A stretch of 64,000 nt of DNA from Trebouxia sp. TZW2008. Taxonomy: Eukaryota > Chlorophyta > Trebouxiophyceae > Trebouxiales > Trebouxiaceae. This document shows positions 45,523-57,797 of this stretch, in pieces (positions within the stretch are counted from its first letter, which is position 1; each line of letters opens with the position of its first letter). The translations under genes were made by a program, and so were the position numbers. The DNA lies in assembly GCA_002118135.1 (NCBI GenBank), contig BDIU01000013.1:124001-188000 (forward strand), read 5' to 3'. Under the pieces are notes generated by a model. The model was not told the DNA's origin. It ran no database searches and was given only the letters and a program-made list of their open reading frames with translations.

Positions 45523-48500
45523 ATGGCAGGTCATCAGCCTACTCAAGCCAATGTACAAGAAGTCACAGACAAACTTCAATTTACACAGCTTAACGTAGAC
45601 GACCACTGGAACAAGTTCTGGGAAGGGGCGTTCGGAGGCGATAAACAGTAAGTTTGCGTTTGCGGACTTGAGTGTACTTTTCGCGATATGCATCAAATGC
45701 ACATATTGTGTTCAACTGCAATTAACGCGACGGTCCGTCTGGGGTTGCAACATGAAGTGTGCTGCCTGCATGCATCAAGCAGCAGTGGCACCATTCTAGA
45801 CTGGCAGGCCCTACATGTTTGCATGCAATGTCCTATTTATGATAGCTGCTGCTCTTGCAGAAATGTCACAGGCTACTATGGGACTTGGCGCTTCTACAGG
45901 AATGCTGACAACGTTCCCATGTCCACCTTTGACTGCATCCGAGCGTACAAGCTCCCTACAGGTACTGTGCTGCGGCTGCTCTGAAAGCTTGCATGGCAAA
46001 CCAGCTATGCATTTGGAACCAAGGAAGGTCAAACTGCTGACTTTGCTAGATCCTGCCTTGCTGAAGCAGTGATGTCACTGTGCAGATGAACGTCAGACAC
46101 TGCAGTACTTCAACTACTACAAGGCAAAACCAGCCTCTGGTGGTGCAAAGCAAAGAGAAGATGGCTATTGGGAGCACCGTCACCAGCGGGACATGCATGA
46201 TGCCTATTTCAAGGTACTGCTGCCCCTAGTAGCATGTCTGCATAAGCAACACAAGCTCAAACATGCTTGCTGTAGCATGTTCCATGTCTCATTGATCATG
46301 CTGCTCATGCATGCTAACTGTCAGCACCTACTCAGTACTCTTTGCTGATGAGCAGCTCAATGACCTGGCTTGTGTTTCATAGCATACATCATAATTGCAT
46401 ATTGATGCAATGCTGCTTTAAGCATGCATCACTGGCTGGAAATATAGACGTCACTCAGCTGGGGCTTGCTTGTCAGCATCAGTATCGCTAGCATCATCAT
46501 TTGCATGCTTTGTACAGAGGTTCCATGACCTTGCCAGGGGCATACACAAGCAATCAATTGCCTTCAGGCAGTCTTGTCCAAAGTCCAAAGCTGTTTTGCA
46601 CCAATGCTAACTCAAATATCTGCACTAGTTAGAGTCAATAACCCCTTAGGCATGCAAGCATCTGAGACATACTGCACACCTCGGCTGATGCAAAAGTTGC
46701 GTAAGTTGGCACTGAATGTAGTGTATACAGCCACTGTGGATGCTGCTGCATCTGCACTCAAATGTGGCTTTAGTTGAATCTCTGCACTGATTGTAATGAT
46801 AATAATAACAATTACATGTTCCAGCATATACTGCTAATTGTGTGTGGCACAAACCCTATCTCGCCAGGCAGGCTTGTCTTGAGATTGTGATGCAGTACAA
46901 CATCTTGAAATTGGTTGGGGACTTGAAGGTCGCTTGTACAATGTTCAAAACACACCTCACACTTGAGCTGAGCTTGAAATTGGTTGTGCTGCAGTGCAAC
47001 ATCCAGCTGGACCCCACAGAACAGACTGACGGCAAGCTAGCCTGCAATGTATGGCGAGGAGTGCCCATCAGCGACCACGCCGTTATCAAATTCCAACCTG
47101 CATTGCCTCCTCTACAGTCAGGCCCTCCGCAGCTGCCTAAATTGGCAACAGAGCAAGCTGCAGATGCAGTGTGGGCAGCTGAGGGCTACTTGCAGGTGCT
47201 GCCTCTGCTGCTGGCTCCAATTCAGCAATGCGTTTCTGTATTTAGTACAGTGCTTCTGCAAAGTGCGCAGTTGTGCTTGCCTCAGCTTCCTACATTGGCA
47301 ACTGAGCTATGCGTGCAGTGTGGGCAGCTGAGGGGAACCTGCAGGTGCTGCCTCTGCTGCTGACTCCAGCTCATTGCTTTTGTACCATCTGGGCACGGTG
47401 TTGCATTGATGCATGTGGGACACTGTCCTGCAAATCCACCCACCAATAGGGCAAAGGATAAGTGTTCAGAAACTGTTACTTTTGTTTGGGCCCAGCTGGG
47501 GTTTGCTCCATTTCGCTTATGTCTGTGCATGCATGCATAGCATACGCCTTGTAGCATGGGAGAGCTGTATGAAGTGATCCGCTATGCTGTCAAACCTCCT
47601 TCTCACAAAGGTGTGTGAGGCTCTGCGTAGCATGTTGATATTGTAGATGTGCATTTTTGCATTCCTTTACATCACGTATAAGGCACATTCACCAGACAGC
47701 AGCAGCGCACAGTGCCAAAGAGATGCTGTTGACACTTTGAACAGAGCTCATTGCAGTATGTAAAACTCTCTTAGATGTATGCCTGACAAGCAAACAGCAG
47801 ACAATGCTCAAACAAGAACTTGTGGCTAACCGCAGGATGGCGACAACAGATGGAGCATGGGGCCAGTGTATAGCATGCAGAATCTGCATCTGCTGACCCA
47901 CATGTTCATACATGAATACGCCACCAAGCTTGAGCCAGACAGACCGATTGAGTTTGACAGCCAGCCTAGGAAAGAAGCAAGACCCATGTAAGGCCTTTCA
48001 TGATGTCTGACACAATGGATCATACAGTTGCTGCCCTGAACATGATCTATTGTTGATGATGCAATACATTGAAGGCAGTCATCAACAAGGCGTTTGCAAG
48101 GCTTTGATTTGCTTTGCTCTCTGCATCTTGCTGCACTATGATAAGCAAGGCTGCAAGCACTGTAGCTGCTGCTGTTGCTGCTGCTTGACATCTGGACTGC
48201 CTTGAGACAGCAGCTGCAGATTGCCCAATGCTAAAGACAAATGCTGACTTGCCTTGGAGCTGGCTAACATCAAGCACTGGCTCTAAAGCATGCTACGCCT
48301 GTTGCAAATTTGACTGGTAAAATTACAAATGTCTCAAGGATCCAGTAGCGGGTCATGCAGTAAATATAACAGTATATGATGCTTGGCCATCCAACCATAC
48401 TTCCGCAAACATTCCAGCCTAGTTGTGCAACTCAGGCTTGATCCTGACCCAAGCACATGGATGGACGGTGGTTCATGGGAGGGTGTCATGCAAGACTTGC

Positions 48501-49747
48501 TGTGGGATGATGAAGGGGAGATGTACAGATGCAGCCCAAGGCCAGCTGCTTGGTTTCCTCCTGCCAAGAAAACAGGCCGCCCCTCAATGGACAGCCTTCT
48601 CAGCTTGAAAAGGTGTCTATGTATCTATCTCTCACAATGCGTGCTAGTTAGGCTCAAAGGCCTTGCTAGATACGTATATCACCGATCAACTTTCTCTCAA
48701 CGACCCAATCTGTACATGTGCTGAAGACCTGTGCAATGTGCGCGATCTGCAAAATCCTCCCTTCTGATGTTGCTTACACCGCTTGAGCTTGCAGACATAC
48801 ACTGGCAAAGTAATAGGACCTGTCAACCTGCTGTGTTGTGTGTACATTTCTGCAAGTTGAGTCTGGCATGGCATTGTAAAACTTTTGGTGTGCAGGCTGT
48901 TATTATACCCAGACATGATGTACCTTTACTGCCCAGAAAAGCTGCCATCCACACGAGAGGCTGCAGAGATGAGACGAGGGGTCAGAGTTGAGTATGGTGG
49001 CATGATGAGGTGCGTTCCATTGACAATTCACTGTGTTGCTTGTTGCTGCTGGTCATTATGATGGGCGTCATAATGACTTCTATGATGACTTGCTGTTGCT
49101 GTTCTTCAGATGCTTTTGCAAGCTTTTGTCAAGACCATCCTTGCGCTACATGGCTTGTTGCTGCTGGTCACCGTGACAACTTGCATGATGACTGCTGTTG
49201 CTCATTCTGACTTGATGTTGTGAGGGTTTGTCAGGATTAACACTGTGCTGCATTCCTTGTTGCTGCTGCTCATCGTGACAGCTTGCATGTTGACTGGCTG
49301 TTGCTGGTTCTGACATGTTGCTGTGAGCGCTTGTCAGCTCCAACAACATGCTGCATGACTTGTTGCTGCTGGTCATCATGGCAGCCTGCATGATGACTGC
49401 TGTTGCTCATTCTGCCTTGATGTTGTGAGCGTCTGTTAGGATCAACACTGTGCTGCATTCCCTGTTGCTGCTGGTCATCATGACGGCTTGCATGTTGAAT
49501 GGCTGTTGCTGGTTCTGACATATTGCTGTGAGCGTCTTTCAGGACCAAGAGCATGCTGCATGACTTGTTGCTGCCAGTAGTCATGATAGCTCACATGATG
49601 ACCGCTGTTGCTGGTCCTGACATGTTGTTGTGAGCATTTCGCAGGACTGAGAGGTGCTTCCGGCGAATCATTTTGAGATACTCTGCAACTGGTGAGGCTT
49701 CGGGGCTGACTGAGGAAGTGTACAGGCCCAAAGACAATGCCCAGTAA
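45523..49747 (+). CDS. DUF3598-like protein, copy A (tandem pair), 8 exons
   Basis: Exons: 45523-45647, 45861-45961, 46086-46213, 46995-47195, 47836-47987, 48436-48612, 48896-49009, 49645-49747; 366 aa, phases consistent. It is clearly paralogous to the gene at 50595: GYYGTWRFY / GYHGTWHFF, STFDCIRAY in both, WSMGPVYSMQNLHLLTHM / WSMGPIYSMQSLHLLTHM, and RRIILRYSATGEA in both. The two-part design with repeated G-x-W strand starts (GTWRFY, GSWEG) and the C-terminal RYSATGEALSLTEE-type ending resemble the cyanobacterial/plant DUF3598 beta-barrel family. I infer that family only from the pattern. Function unknown. No obvious targeting peptide. Copy A lacks the exon found at 52109-52234 in copy B. 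Introns 3, 4 and 7 hold exon echoes. Confidence 0.75.
46870..47360 (+). repeat. copies of both ends of DUF3598-A exon 4
   Basis: The acceptor and start of exon 4 (gtgctgcag|tgcaacatc, 46994/46995) are repeated upstream as gtgatgcag|tacaacatc at 46895/46896 (spacing 99). The exon's 3' end and donor (47195/47196) are repeated downstream, ending 'ctgcag|gtgctgcctctg' at 47344/47345 (spacing 149). The copies flank the real exon on both sides. Confidence 0.85.
49031..49644 (+). repeat. six-unit tandem array of about 102 bp ending at the acceptor of DUF3598-A exon 8
   Basis: Acceptor-like ends (tgtgagcg-type sequence then tt-rich cag/tag/aag) occur at 49132, 49233, 49337, 49439, 49542 and 49644. 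The spacings are 101, 104, 102, 103 and 102 bp. The last is the real acceptor of the final exon. Each unit also holds 'gttgctgctggtcat', 'tgcatgatgac' or 'tgcatgttga', and 'ctgttgctg' segments. Confidence 0.9.
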
Positions 49748-50594
49748 ATGCAGCTTGGGCGCTGCGGTATTTACTATCAGCTACTGGGCAGACTGTCAAA
49801 TGAATTGTGGGTGAATTGTGTGTGAGCGTTCTGCTGTTGTACTGCCATGACACTCATTGCTGCTACAGACTTACTATACTGAACCCTGCATTACGAAAGG
49901 CATCAGCAGCAACAAGCATTGCTTCATTTTATGGTCTGTGCGTGCTCACAACTGTCATGTGACGAACCACATGCTCTTGTGAAGGCATTCTCACGTATTA
50001 CACTTGATGGAGTAAGCCTTCTTATTTAAAACTTGGAGACAGATGTATATACTGTCAATCGTCATATAGCTTTGGGACATGTTTTTAAGCAACATGATGT
50101 TCCCAGTGTAGGGTGCTGCAACAATTGACTGTTCTGCTGCGTCTGTCCAGCCGCAAAACTGCAGCAACCTTACACTGCATTTTACCATCAGCACATGTGA
50201 GTGCGCCTCTCTTTCCACGGCAGTCGGCTTGATTTGCGCAGCAGCAAGCTCAACCCTGAATGCATGTAAGGCATGTCAGTCCTACTGGGGTGTGGGGGGT
50301 TGCACTGGGTCCTCTAGTTTAGAACCCAAATTCTGCAAGTGGCGAGAATTCAGCCTCACTGTTTATGGTCGCAGCTTGAGGTTCAGCGCTCTGCTTATGT
50401 TGTGTAACAAATGCACATCTCGCGTGTCCGGGCTCACGCTGTGTATTTGTCCACCACAACCACGGCTTTGCTGCGTCTTGCCAAGAGGATCAGGAACCTC
50501 GCTGACTTTTGTGACTGGCGAGATCAACCCAGTCCCTGCACCTAAGGCTGATATTATATTGAACCTGTGCTGACTGCTGCCTGGTTTGGGCCAG
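49748..50594. other. intergenic region between the two DUF3598-like genes
   Basis: 847 bp with the 3' end of copy A and the promoter of copy B. No additional exon recognised. Confidence 0.5.
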
Positions 50595-53500
50595 ATGACC
50601 GAAGTTGACGTGCAAGAACTCGCGGGCAAACTTCAATTCACTCAATTGGACCCCAAGCAGCATTGGGAAGGTTACTGGGATGCTGCATTTTCTGGTGACA
50701 AGGAGTACGCTGATGATCGCTCTGCTTTGCGCATCACGCATCCCTATATATGCAACGTGCCAGGGTCCCTGTTCACGCAAGATGCAAGCAGGCAGCAAGG
50801 AGCGACACTGCAGCACTCTTTCATACAGTGTTGGTGACGCAGGAAGTGTAAAGGCTACCATGGCACTTGGCACTTTTTCAAACATGACGAGCAGATCTCT
50901 GCCTCCACATTTGACTGCATTCGAGCTTACAATCTCTCAGGTGCCACATGCAGCCTGTGCGCCTTCAGATGAGTTTTGGTTGCAAATCTCAGTGCCAGCT
51001 CGTCAGCATGCAGGCGACTTTGCAAGGATGCAATTCTACAGCTTTTACAAGGACAAGCCAGCATCTGGACGAGCTCAGCACAGAGACGATGGCACTTGGG
51101 TGCATCAGTACGAGCGCAGCATGACAGATCCATACTACATGGTACAGCACAACCCTGTTTCAGCCCTGTTCTGCTCTGCCGGTCCAGTGCCTCATGCACT
51201 CTTGCCCAATCACTTGCATAGCCAATTGCTGCCATGTACAGCACATCAGTGTTCAGCAACAGCAATACAACAACCTCTCGACATGATCACCCTGAGGTTT
51301 CCAAGCTCAGACTAGATTTTGCCTGCAGTGCAACATGCTACTGGCCTCATCAGAAAAGGCCGAAGGCAAGCTAGCTTGCACTGTATGGCGCAGCGTTCCA
51401 ATTGACGCCAGCGCTGTGATCAGATTGCAGCCTGCCTTGCCCTTGCCTTTGCGGCAAGGGATGCCGCAAAGTCAGACCAACTGGACTGCAGAGCATGCTG
51501 CAGGAGCAGTCTGGGCTGCTGAGGGCTATCTGCAGGTGCATCTGCTTTGGCTAGCTTGTCTACTTCGCACACGCCTTTGTTGTCAAGCCGTTGACAAGCA
51601 CTGCCATTCTATTGTGTGACTCAGATGGAACCGAACAGCTGTTTCAGCCCGCTCATGCTGTGTACAATGTTTGCTGCACCTGCGCTGGTCACCACATGCT
51701 CACAATGTCATTGCAGGAGGAGCCCTATTTGCAGTGTAGCTTGACTGAAGCTTGTCTCTGGGCTCAGCCCGTTCATTGCTATTGCACTGCTATCTGCACA
51801 GCAATGCACATGCACAAGCAGCACCAGCGCAGCAACAGAGAGTGTGGCAAAAAGTGACACAATGCTAATTTACGTGTCTGCACAACAGGATGGGCCTTAC
51901 AGATGGAGCATGGGCCCAATCTACAGTATGCAGAGCTTGCATCTGTTGACGCACATGTACATACACGAGCATGCAACAGAGATTGATCCAGACAAGACAG
52001 TAGATTTCTCCCAGCAACCCACTATACAAGCCAGGCCCAAGTGAGTGCCATTGCTTTGCCTTTTGAGCTTGCCATTGCTCATCTGTATCCTGCTTGGTAC
52101 ATCTGCAGACAGCTAGCAAACATATTCCGCGACAGTGAGCCACAGGGTTGCCAATCACACCTGTATGCAGCCACTGTTCAGTATCATGCATGGTGTTTGT
52201 CGCAGCTAAATGGCAAGGGTTTTGAGCTACAAGCGTGAGTAGCTTGGCTGTATTAGAAGTGGTAATACACACTAGACCACCTTGCTCTGCTGGCACAGCG
52301 AGGCTCTTGAACAGATGATCCATGATATGACAGTTCCTGCTGAAGAGAGCTGGCAATGAAATTCCTGTCAAGAAGACGCAGCCATGTGCAGACTCAACAT
52401 GCCATCCTGGGCTGCCTCTTTAGACAGAGGCTCCCGCTATGATGCCTAACGGCATAGACTTTTCTTTGTTTCTTTTCAACATGCAATCAGGACCCTGTTA
52501 CGCAGCAAAGTGTGAGTCTGTGATCAGCATTGACGTCAGTACTTTGGGGGCTGAGCTTGGCAGCCACTGCTGCTTGCAGTCACTGCTCATGACACATCAG
52601 CTGCTGTACTAACAGCTGCAGTCAAGGCCAGTATTGTCTTTGAAAGGACACTTGATGTAAGGACATTCTTGATGTAAGGACATTCTTGATGTAAGGACAA
52701 TTTGGTATGAGGACAACTATTTGGTGGGCAGAGCAGTCGTTATAAAGAGAAGGTACTGAAATCCTTGCAGGCTAGATGCTGACCCCAGTAATTGGATGGA
52801 TGGCGGCACATGGGAGGGCACAATGACTGATCTGCTGTGGGATGAGGATGGTGAGATGTTCAGATGCAGTCCTAGGTCAGCTGCGTGGCATCCGCCCTCC
52901 AAAAAGACGGGCAGACCATCAATTGACAGCCTACTCACACTGAAAAGGTGAGGCTACACTTACAAGGAGCAGTGATGTCATCTACCCAAACTCTAAGCCA
53001 GCCTGGCAAGACAACATTGGGCCACACACACAATTCCAGCGCCTATGCCAGATCATACACCATCATGTGACTGTCAGCAAGCAGTGATGTCTCAGATAAA
53101 TCTTGCCGTCGGTTTTGTATTTGTGTTTGCATCAGCACCAGAAGTGTCCTGTCTGCTACACAAACGGCTACACAAAGTGCTTGGCGCAGCACCAGAGACA
53201 TGGCTTGGACAGAAATGCATTGCTGCAGTTGAGCATGGATAGCGTGCAATCGCAACATATGACTCACGCCCAGCGTTTCCTCTGTGAAGACAAGTTGGGC
53301 TTTGCGATGCAGGCTATTGTTGTATCCTGATATGATGTACGGATACTATCCCAAGCAGCTGCCATCATCACATGAAGCAGCAGAAAAGAGGCGGGGAGTC
53401 AGAATTGAATATGGGGGCATGATGAAGTGAGTTCATTGCTGCTGTTACTCACACATGCTGCTGCTAATACATGCTGATGTCAACACATGCTGATGGGAAC

Positions 53501-53662
53501 ACATGCAGTGCGTCCGGATTGTCTGTGCTGTCCTACAGGTCAAGACAAGAGTTTCGCCGCATTATCTTGCGGTACTCAGCAACCGGCGAAGCATTGAGTC
53601 TGACGGAGGAAGTGTATAAACCCAAGCTCAATGGAGGCCAGCTGTTTGGCATGAGCAACTAG
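50595..53662 (+). CDS. DUF3598-like protein, copy B (tandem pair), 9 exons
   Basis: Exons: 50595-50704, 50843-50940, 51014-51141, 51329-51535, 51889-52040, 52109-52234, 52771-52947, 53313-53426, 53539-53662; 411 aa. The intron positions and phases match copy A at every shared junction, so the pair arose by duplication of an already intron-rich gene. Exon 6 (42 codons, ANIFRDSEPQG... to FELQA) has no counterpart in A; because both its edges are phase 2 it can be present or absent without shifting the frame. The C-terminus is longer than in A (LNGGQLFGMSN). The family resemblance to DUF3598 is by pattern (GTWHFF, GTWEG, RYSATGEALSLTEEVYKP). Substrate and location unknown. Confidence 0.77.
52632..52705 (+). 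repeat. short tandem repeat in intron 6 of DUF3598-B
   Basis: Three to four copies of a 17-bp unit (ttgatgtaaggacattc), the last ones degenerate (tttggtatgaggacaac). Confidence 0.85.
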
Positions 53663-54436
53663 TCAAGACAACCTCTCTTGTGTACCAGCACTTTTGTGCA
53701 TATGTGTATGGCAATGCTATACTGTCAGCATAAATGTGCTGGCAACTCATCAGCACTGTAGGGTCATTTAATTTTCATTTCATTTTCCTCCTTAGGGCAA
53801 CAGGCTGTTATCCCGCCGTGCAGCACACATTGTGCTGTAGCGCAGCCATGTCTGCATCAAGCAAGCCTGTTGCAGTTGGAGCTTGACCAGACATTACAAA
53901 ACCTAGGATACTGTCAGTATTGCATCAGCAGTGACAGCCGTTGGTCACAAGGCATAAAGCTGGACTAGAATTGCAAGATGCAGCTTGTGGTGTTGTATGA
54001 CACTGATGAATTGTGATTGACAGACTCTGTATCATGAGCGTTTTGATGCCTTTAGCCTTGAATGCAACATCTGTGAAGATTGTCAATCAGGTCAATTGGC
54101 AAATTCGCCTCACAGTCATTGCATGCAGCGTTGTGCACCACAAATCACAAGAGGGTAGTCATTCGTCATCTTGCCCTGATGCATCGGCGTTTCCCAGATT
54201 GACAGCGTGTCATGTCTTCACTGTAGGCAAGGTGCAATACACTTCTCATGTTGTTGCTTCAGACCTTCTGAGAAGACTGTCCGGGACGGTGTCTGGCGCG
54301 CCGATGGCGCACTCCAGGTCCTATTGCATCACTACCAGTTTCTCAAGTTTGCCTGCATAGCTGGCTTGCTCCGATACATCTACGCAGACGCTACACCTGT
54401 AAGTGTGGCGTGGCGGCCAGCCCGAAGGCTGTGTTG
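53663..54436. other. unassigned region before the DUF262-HNH gene
   Basis: A plus-strand open stretch of about 50 codons (54262-54394; DGVWRADGALQVLLHHYQF, LLRYIYADATP) ends at a good donor (cct|gtaagt). It could be an exon of an unrecognised gene or an upstream exon of the DUF262-HNH gene in phase 0, but I cannot match it to a family. Confidence 0.35.
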
Positions 54437-57253
54437 ATGATCCACGCCTACTTGCCTGCCAGCAGTGTTGAATTGCATTGGGTCCCAGTACGGCAGCTAT
54501 TCACCAGAAAGGAGCACTATAGGCGGCTGTCAGCTCTTAGGCCCAGCTGGCATCAGTGCCAACTGCGGCTGCAGCCTTGGGCTGCTTGTAACAGTGCCAG
54601 GAAGGTGCTGTCAGCATCAGCTGCAGCACGTGCTGGCGCAACAGAACCTGAGCAGAACAGCTCCTTATCGAAAAGATACAACGTGCCCACTACATTTAGG
54701 AACTGGGACATTGAAGGACTGTTGGCTCAGGTGCTGTGTGCTTTGCAATGAATATGCTGACATGATCAAGTCATGCTAGCGTGCATTTTATCATGAACCA
54801 TTGCAGCAATTGATCGCAGCTAAACCTTCTGATTGCTGCGAATGCTAATTGACCAGTAAGATATGGCACGCAGGAGGAGGATGGCCGCTTGATCATTCAG
54901 CCTGAATATCAGCGTGGTTTTGTTTGGAAGGAGCCAAAGTGCAGCAGGTTGATTGAGACCATTTTGTCGAACTTACCATTCCAGGAGATCTGGCTACATC
55001 AACAGCCAAATGACAACAATGAAGTCATTGATGGTCAGCAGCGCTTGACAACTATCTCAGCTTTCAGGAAAGGCAGATTCCCCAATTCACAACCCTTCAG
55101 GTTGCAGGTGAGCATCATTGCTTGCAGGCCAGTTGACAGCATATGCCTCAAAAGTCTTTCAATGTCCTGTGCTTCTTGCAGCCTGTGCTGAGTGCCTTGC
55201 ACCACAGCGACCTTCAGATTGGTTCACTGTTGGGTGCTCAAAGTGCAGCTTGAGCGCTTTGATTGGGTCCGCAGGCTCAGCGTGATGCATGGCTTTTGCC
55301 AAGGTTGGCATGCTTCTGCCATGCAAATGCACATGACTTGCATATACTTTAGTCATGTGCATGAGTCAGGCCACCTGACTAACTGTAGCTCAGGCAACAA
55401 GGATGTTATGCAAGCTCCTTTGCTGCACAGGGACTTGAGGATCGTGTGGACCTTAATGGCAAAATGTTTGAGGAGCTTAACGCTGTTGACAAAAAGTGTT
55501 TTTCAAATTACGGTGTGTTTTGTCGTGTGGTGTTGTCCTCAGCTGAGGCTGCTGGGGTGTTTGAGGTCTATCAACGCATGAACACTGGCTCAGAAAACCT
55601 AAATGCCCAGCAGATCCGCCGTGCAGCTTACAGGTGAGGTATGGTCCAGGGTTTAGCATTGATACCTGAGTGGGCATAGCGGTGGCTCCAGATGCACCTT
55701 ATACTATTTTTGGGCATCAAATAAATGGCCTGCACCATGCATTCAAAGTCTATGCCATTCCTATGTTGGCGGCTCTGCATAAGCACATCAACACGTTTAC
55801 TGCAGAACTTGTCTATTGTTATTAGCTTGGATTGCTTCACGATGTGTCATCTGTGTGGTGACACCTGCCATGTGAGTGCGACGTAGGGGTCCATACATCA
55901 GAATGCTTGATATGCTGGCCAAGAGTCACATGTCACAGCTGAAAGACGCAAAAAGCCCCTTCACAAAGGATGAAGACCGGGAATTGATCTTGCGCTTCTT
56001 TGCTTTGTCTAACAATCGCAAAAACTTCAAAACGCCACTTTACAAGTTCCTGAATGCGGAAATCCAGCAGAACCAGCGTTTTAGTGAAATTGCTGAGCAG
56101 AGTTACTCAGAGGGCTTCAAGAAAACATTTGACCTGGTGAGTTTCATAGCCACGGCACTAATGCATTGATGTCTTTGCATGAGATGCTGTCATCCACCTC
56201 TGCAAAGCACTGATCCCGCGTGGCCTTACTGCATTCCACTCAGAAAAGAAGAAACGAAGTCTACGCCTTCAGGCATCATTATGGGAGCCTCTGTTTATAC
56301 AGGCAGTCCAATATTATTGTACTCAGCATGAGGCTGATTTCATTCAACAAACTTTCAATGTGCTGCAGTATGTTCTGCTGCTCACAATGTGATCGAGTCA
56401 GCTCAGCGATCACTCACTATCCCTGCACTCTTTGCCATGAATAACTGGTGTTACTCATCCATTTTCAGCATTGTGGGCATGACTGGTTCTGCTTGGCTTG
56501 TGGGTGTATCAGATCCCTGCTATCTGCAGGCTAAGGCAATCTATGGCACGGAGGTCTTCCGAAAGTGGGATGGGCGCAAATTCCATGGGCCTGCGGTGGA
56601 TGTGACTTTATGGGACACAATTATGCTGACCCTGCAAAACTACACTAGGGGAGACTTGCAGCCTCATGCAGATGCCTTGCGTGCAGAACTGCTGACTTTG
56701 AAGGCAGATTCCAAGTCCTTTTCTCAGCCAAGGCTGAGCAGACCCGCCCTTGAGGATCGCATAAGAAACCTGCAAACCAGCATAGAGAACATCAGAGGCA
56801 CTGGCAGCAATAGCCATGCCGCTCAGAGAAGATCATTTTCACCTGAATTCAGGGTGAGCCGTATGAATCATGCATGATGAGTCATGCCAGAAGAAATGAA
56901 TGCAGTTGCATTTGATATGGAGAAGGCCATTGTACCATGCAAATGATCTTTTCCACTTTTTGAGACCTTGCATCCGAATTGTGCATGTGCATTTTCAGTC
57001 CTTAAGCTTCGTGTGCCATTTGTCAGCATCACATGTGTGTTTTCAGCTGTTGCAGAAAGAGCTGTTTGAGCGGGATAGAAAATGTGCAGTATGCAAGCAG
57101 CAGATATTGCACTTATCAGATGCTCATGTGGACCATATAACACCTTACTCAAGGGGTGGGAAGACTGAGCCTGAAAATGCACAACTACTTCATAGCATTT
57201 GCAATCAACAGAAGAGCAACAAGCTAGCTCTTGTTCACAGTCGTGAGCCATGA
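54437..57253 (+). CDS. DUF262-HNH protein (GmrSD-like nuclease architecture) with spliceosomal introns, 6 exons
   Basis: Exons: 54437-54730, 54874-55107, 55431-55633, 55887-56136, 56530-56853, 57047-57253; 503 aa, all introns GT-AG and phases consistent. The DUF262 (GmrS-type) domain begins at WDIEGLLAQ across exons 1/2, with IQPEYQRGFVW, the signature DGQQRLTT (151-158), and MNTGSENLNAQQIRRAAY in exon 3. The C-terminus is an HNH endonuclease domain: C448/C451, D464-H465, GG, N479, H484, C487-N488, K491. In bacteria DUF262 couples NTP binding to an HNH or DUF1524 nuclease in type IV restriction (GmrSD, cutting modified phage DNA). The first 80 residues are rich in Arg, Ala, Ser and Leu with few acids and look like an organelle transit peptide (inference). 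Start choice is uncertain; an upstream exon at 54262-54394 is possible. Confidence 0.86.
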
Positions 57254-57797
57254 TGGTCAGCAGTGACAATGGAAACAGGTGCCAAAAGCAGCAGCTCATG
57301 AGTTGAGGAACTCTTATTCGCTGTGAGGACCAGCACCATCTGAACAATAGCAATAAGGCCTCTCTGCTTACTTGCATGGCTTTGTTGCCACCATGACCCA
57401 AACTGCCATTACAAGCATACATGCCAGCTTTCTGCGCTTTTCAACAAGTCAGCATATCTCAATGATACATGCAGTGAAAGAAGTGCCTTGCCACTTTCAA
57501 ATGCTGTCCCTTGATCATATTCCATGCCGCTGCACATGCAGGCAAAGGGGCGAGAGTTGTCAGAATGATTCTGTGCTGTTCTGTGATAACACTGTGATGC
57601 TAAACCGTTGCACGGTCGAGAGCCTCTCAACATGCCGTGTCAAAGTGAGTTTCAACTGCCTGGGCGGCTTCAGCTGTGATTGATTTCCTGATGGATGAGT
57701 AACGACCTCGACGGGATTGCAATTGCGCAGGATTGCCGTGATGAACGAGCTTGCTTTGGCATAGCACGCTGGCGCGGCGTGCCAAACGGGGCAGGAC
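57254..57797. other. intergenic region after the DUF262-HNH gene
   Basis: No exon recognised on either strand. Holds the 3' end of the nuclease-type gene and the promoter of the small gene at 57798. Confidence 0.5.

Noticed and set aside
49031..49644. Regular ~102-bp repeats considered as a CRISPR-like or satellite array
   Set aside because: Units are similar along their whole length with no spacers, lie in an intron, and end at a splice acceptor.
54437..57253. DUF262-HNH gene considered as bacterial contamination or an organelle intron ORF
   Set aside because: Its frame is only continuous after removal of five GT-AG introns, and it sits between ordinary spliced algal genes with the same composition.
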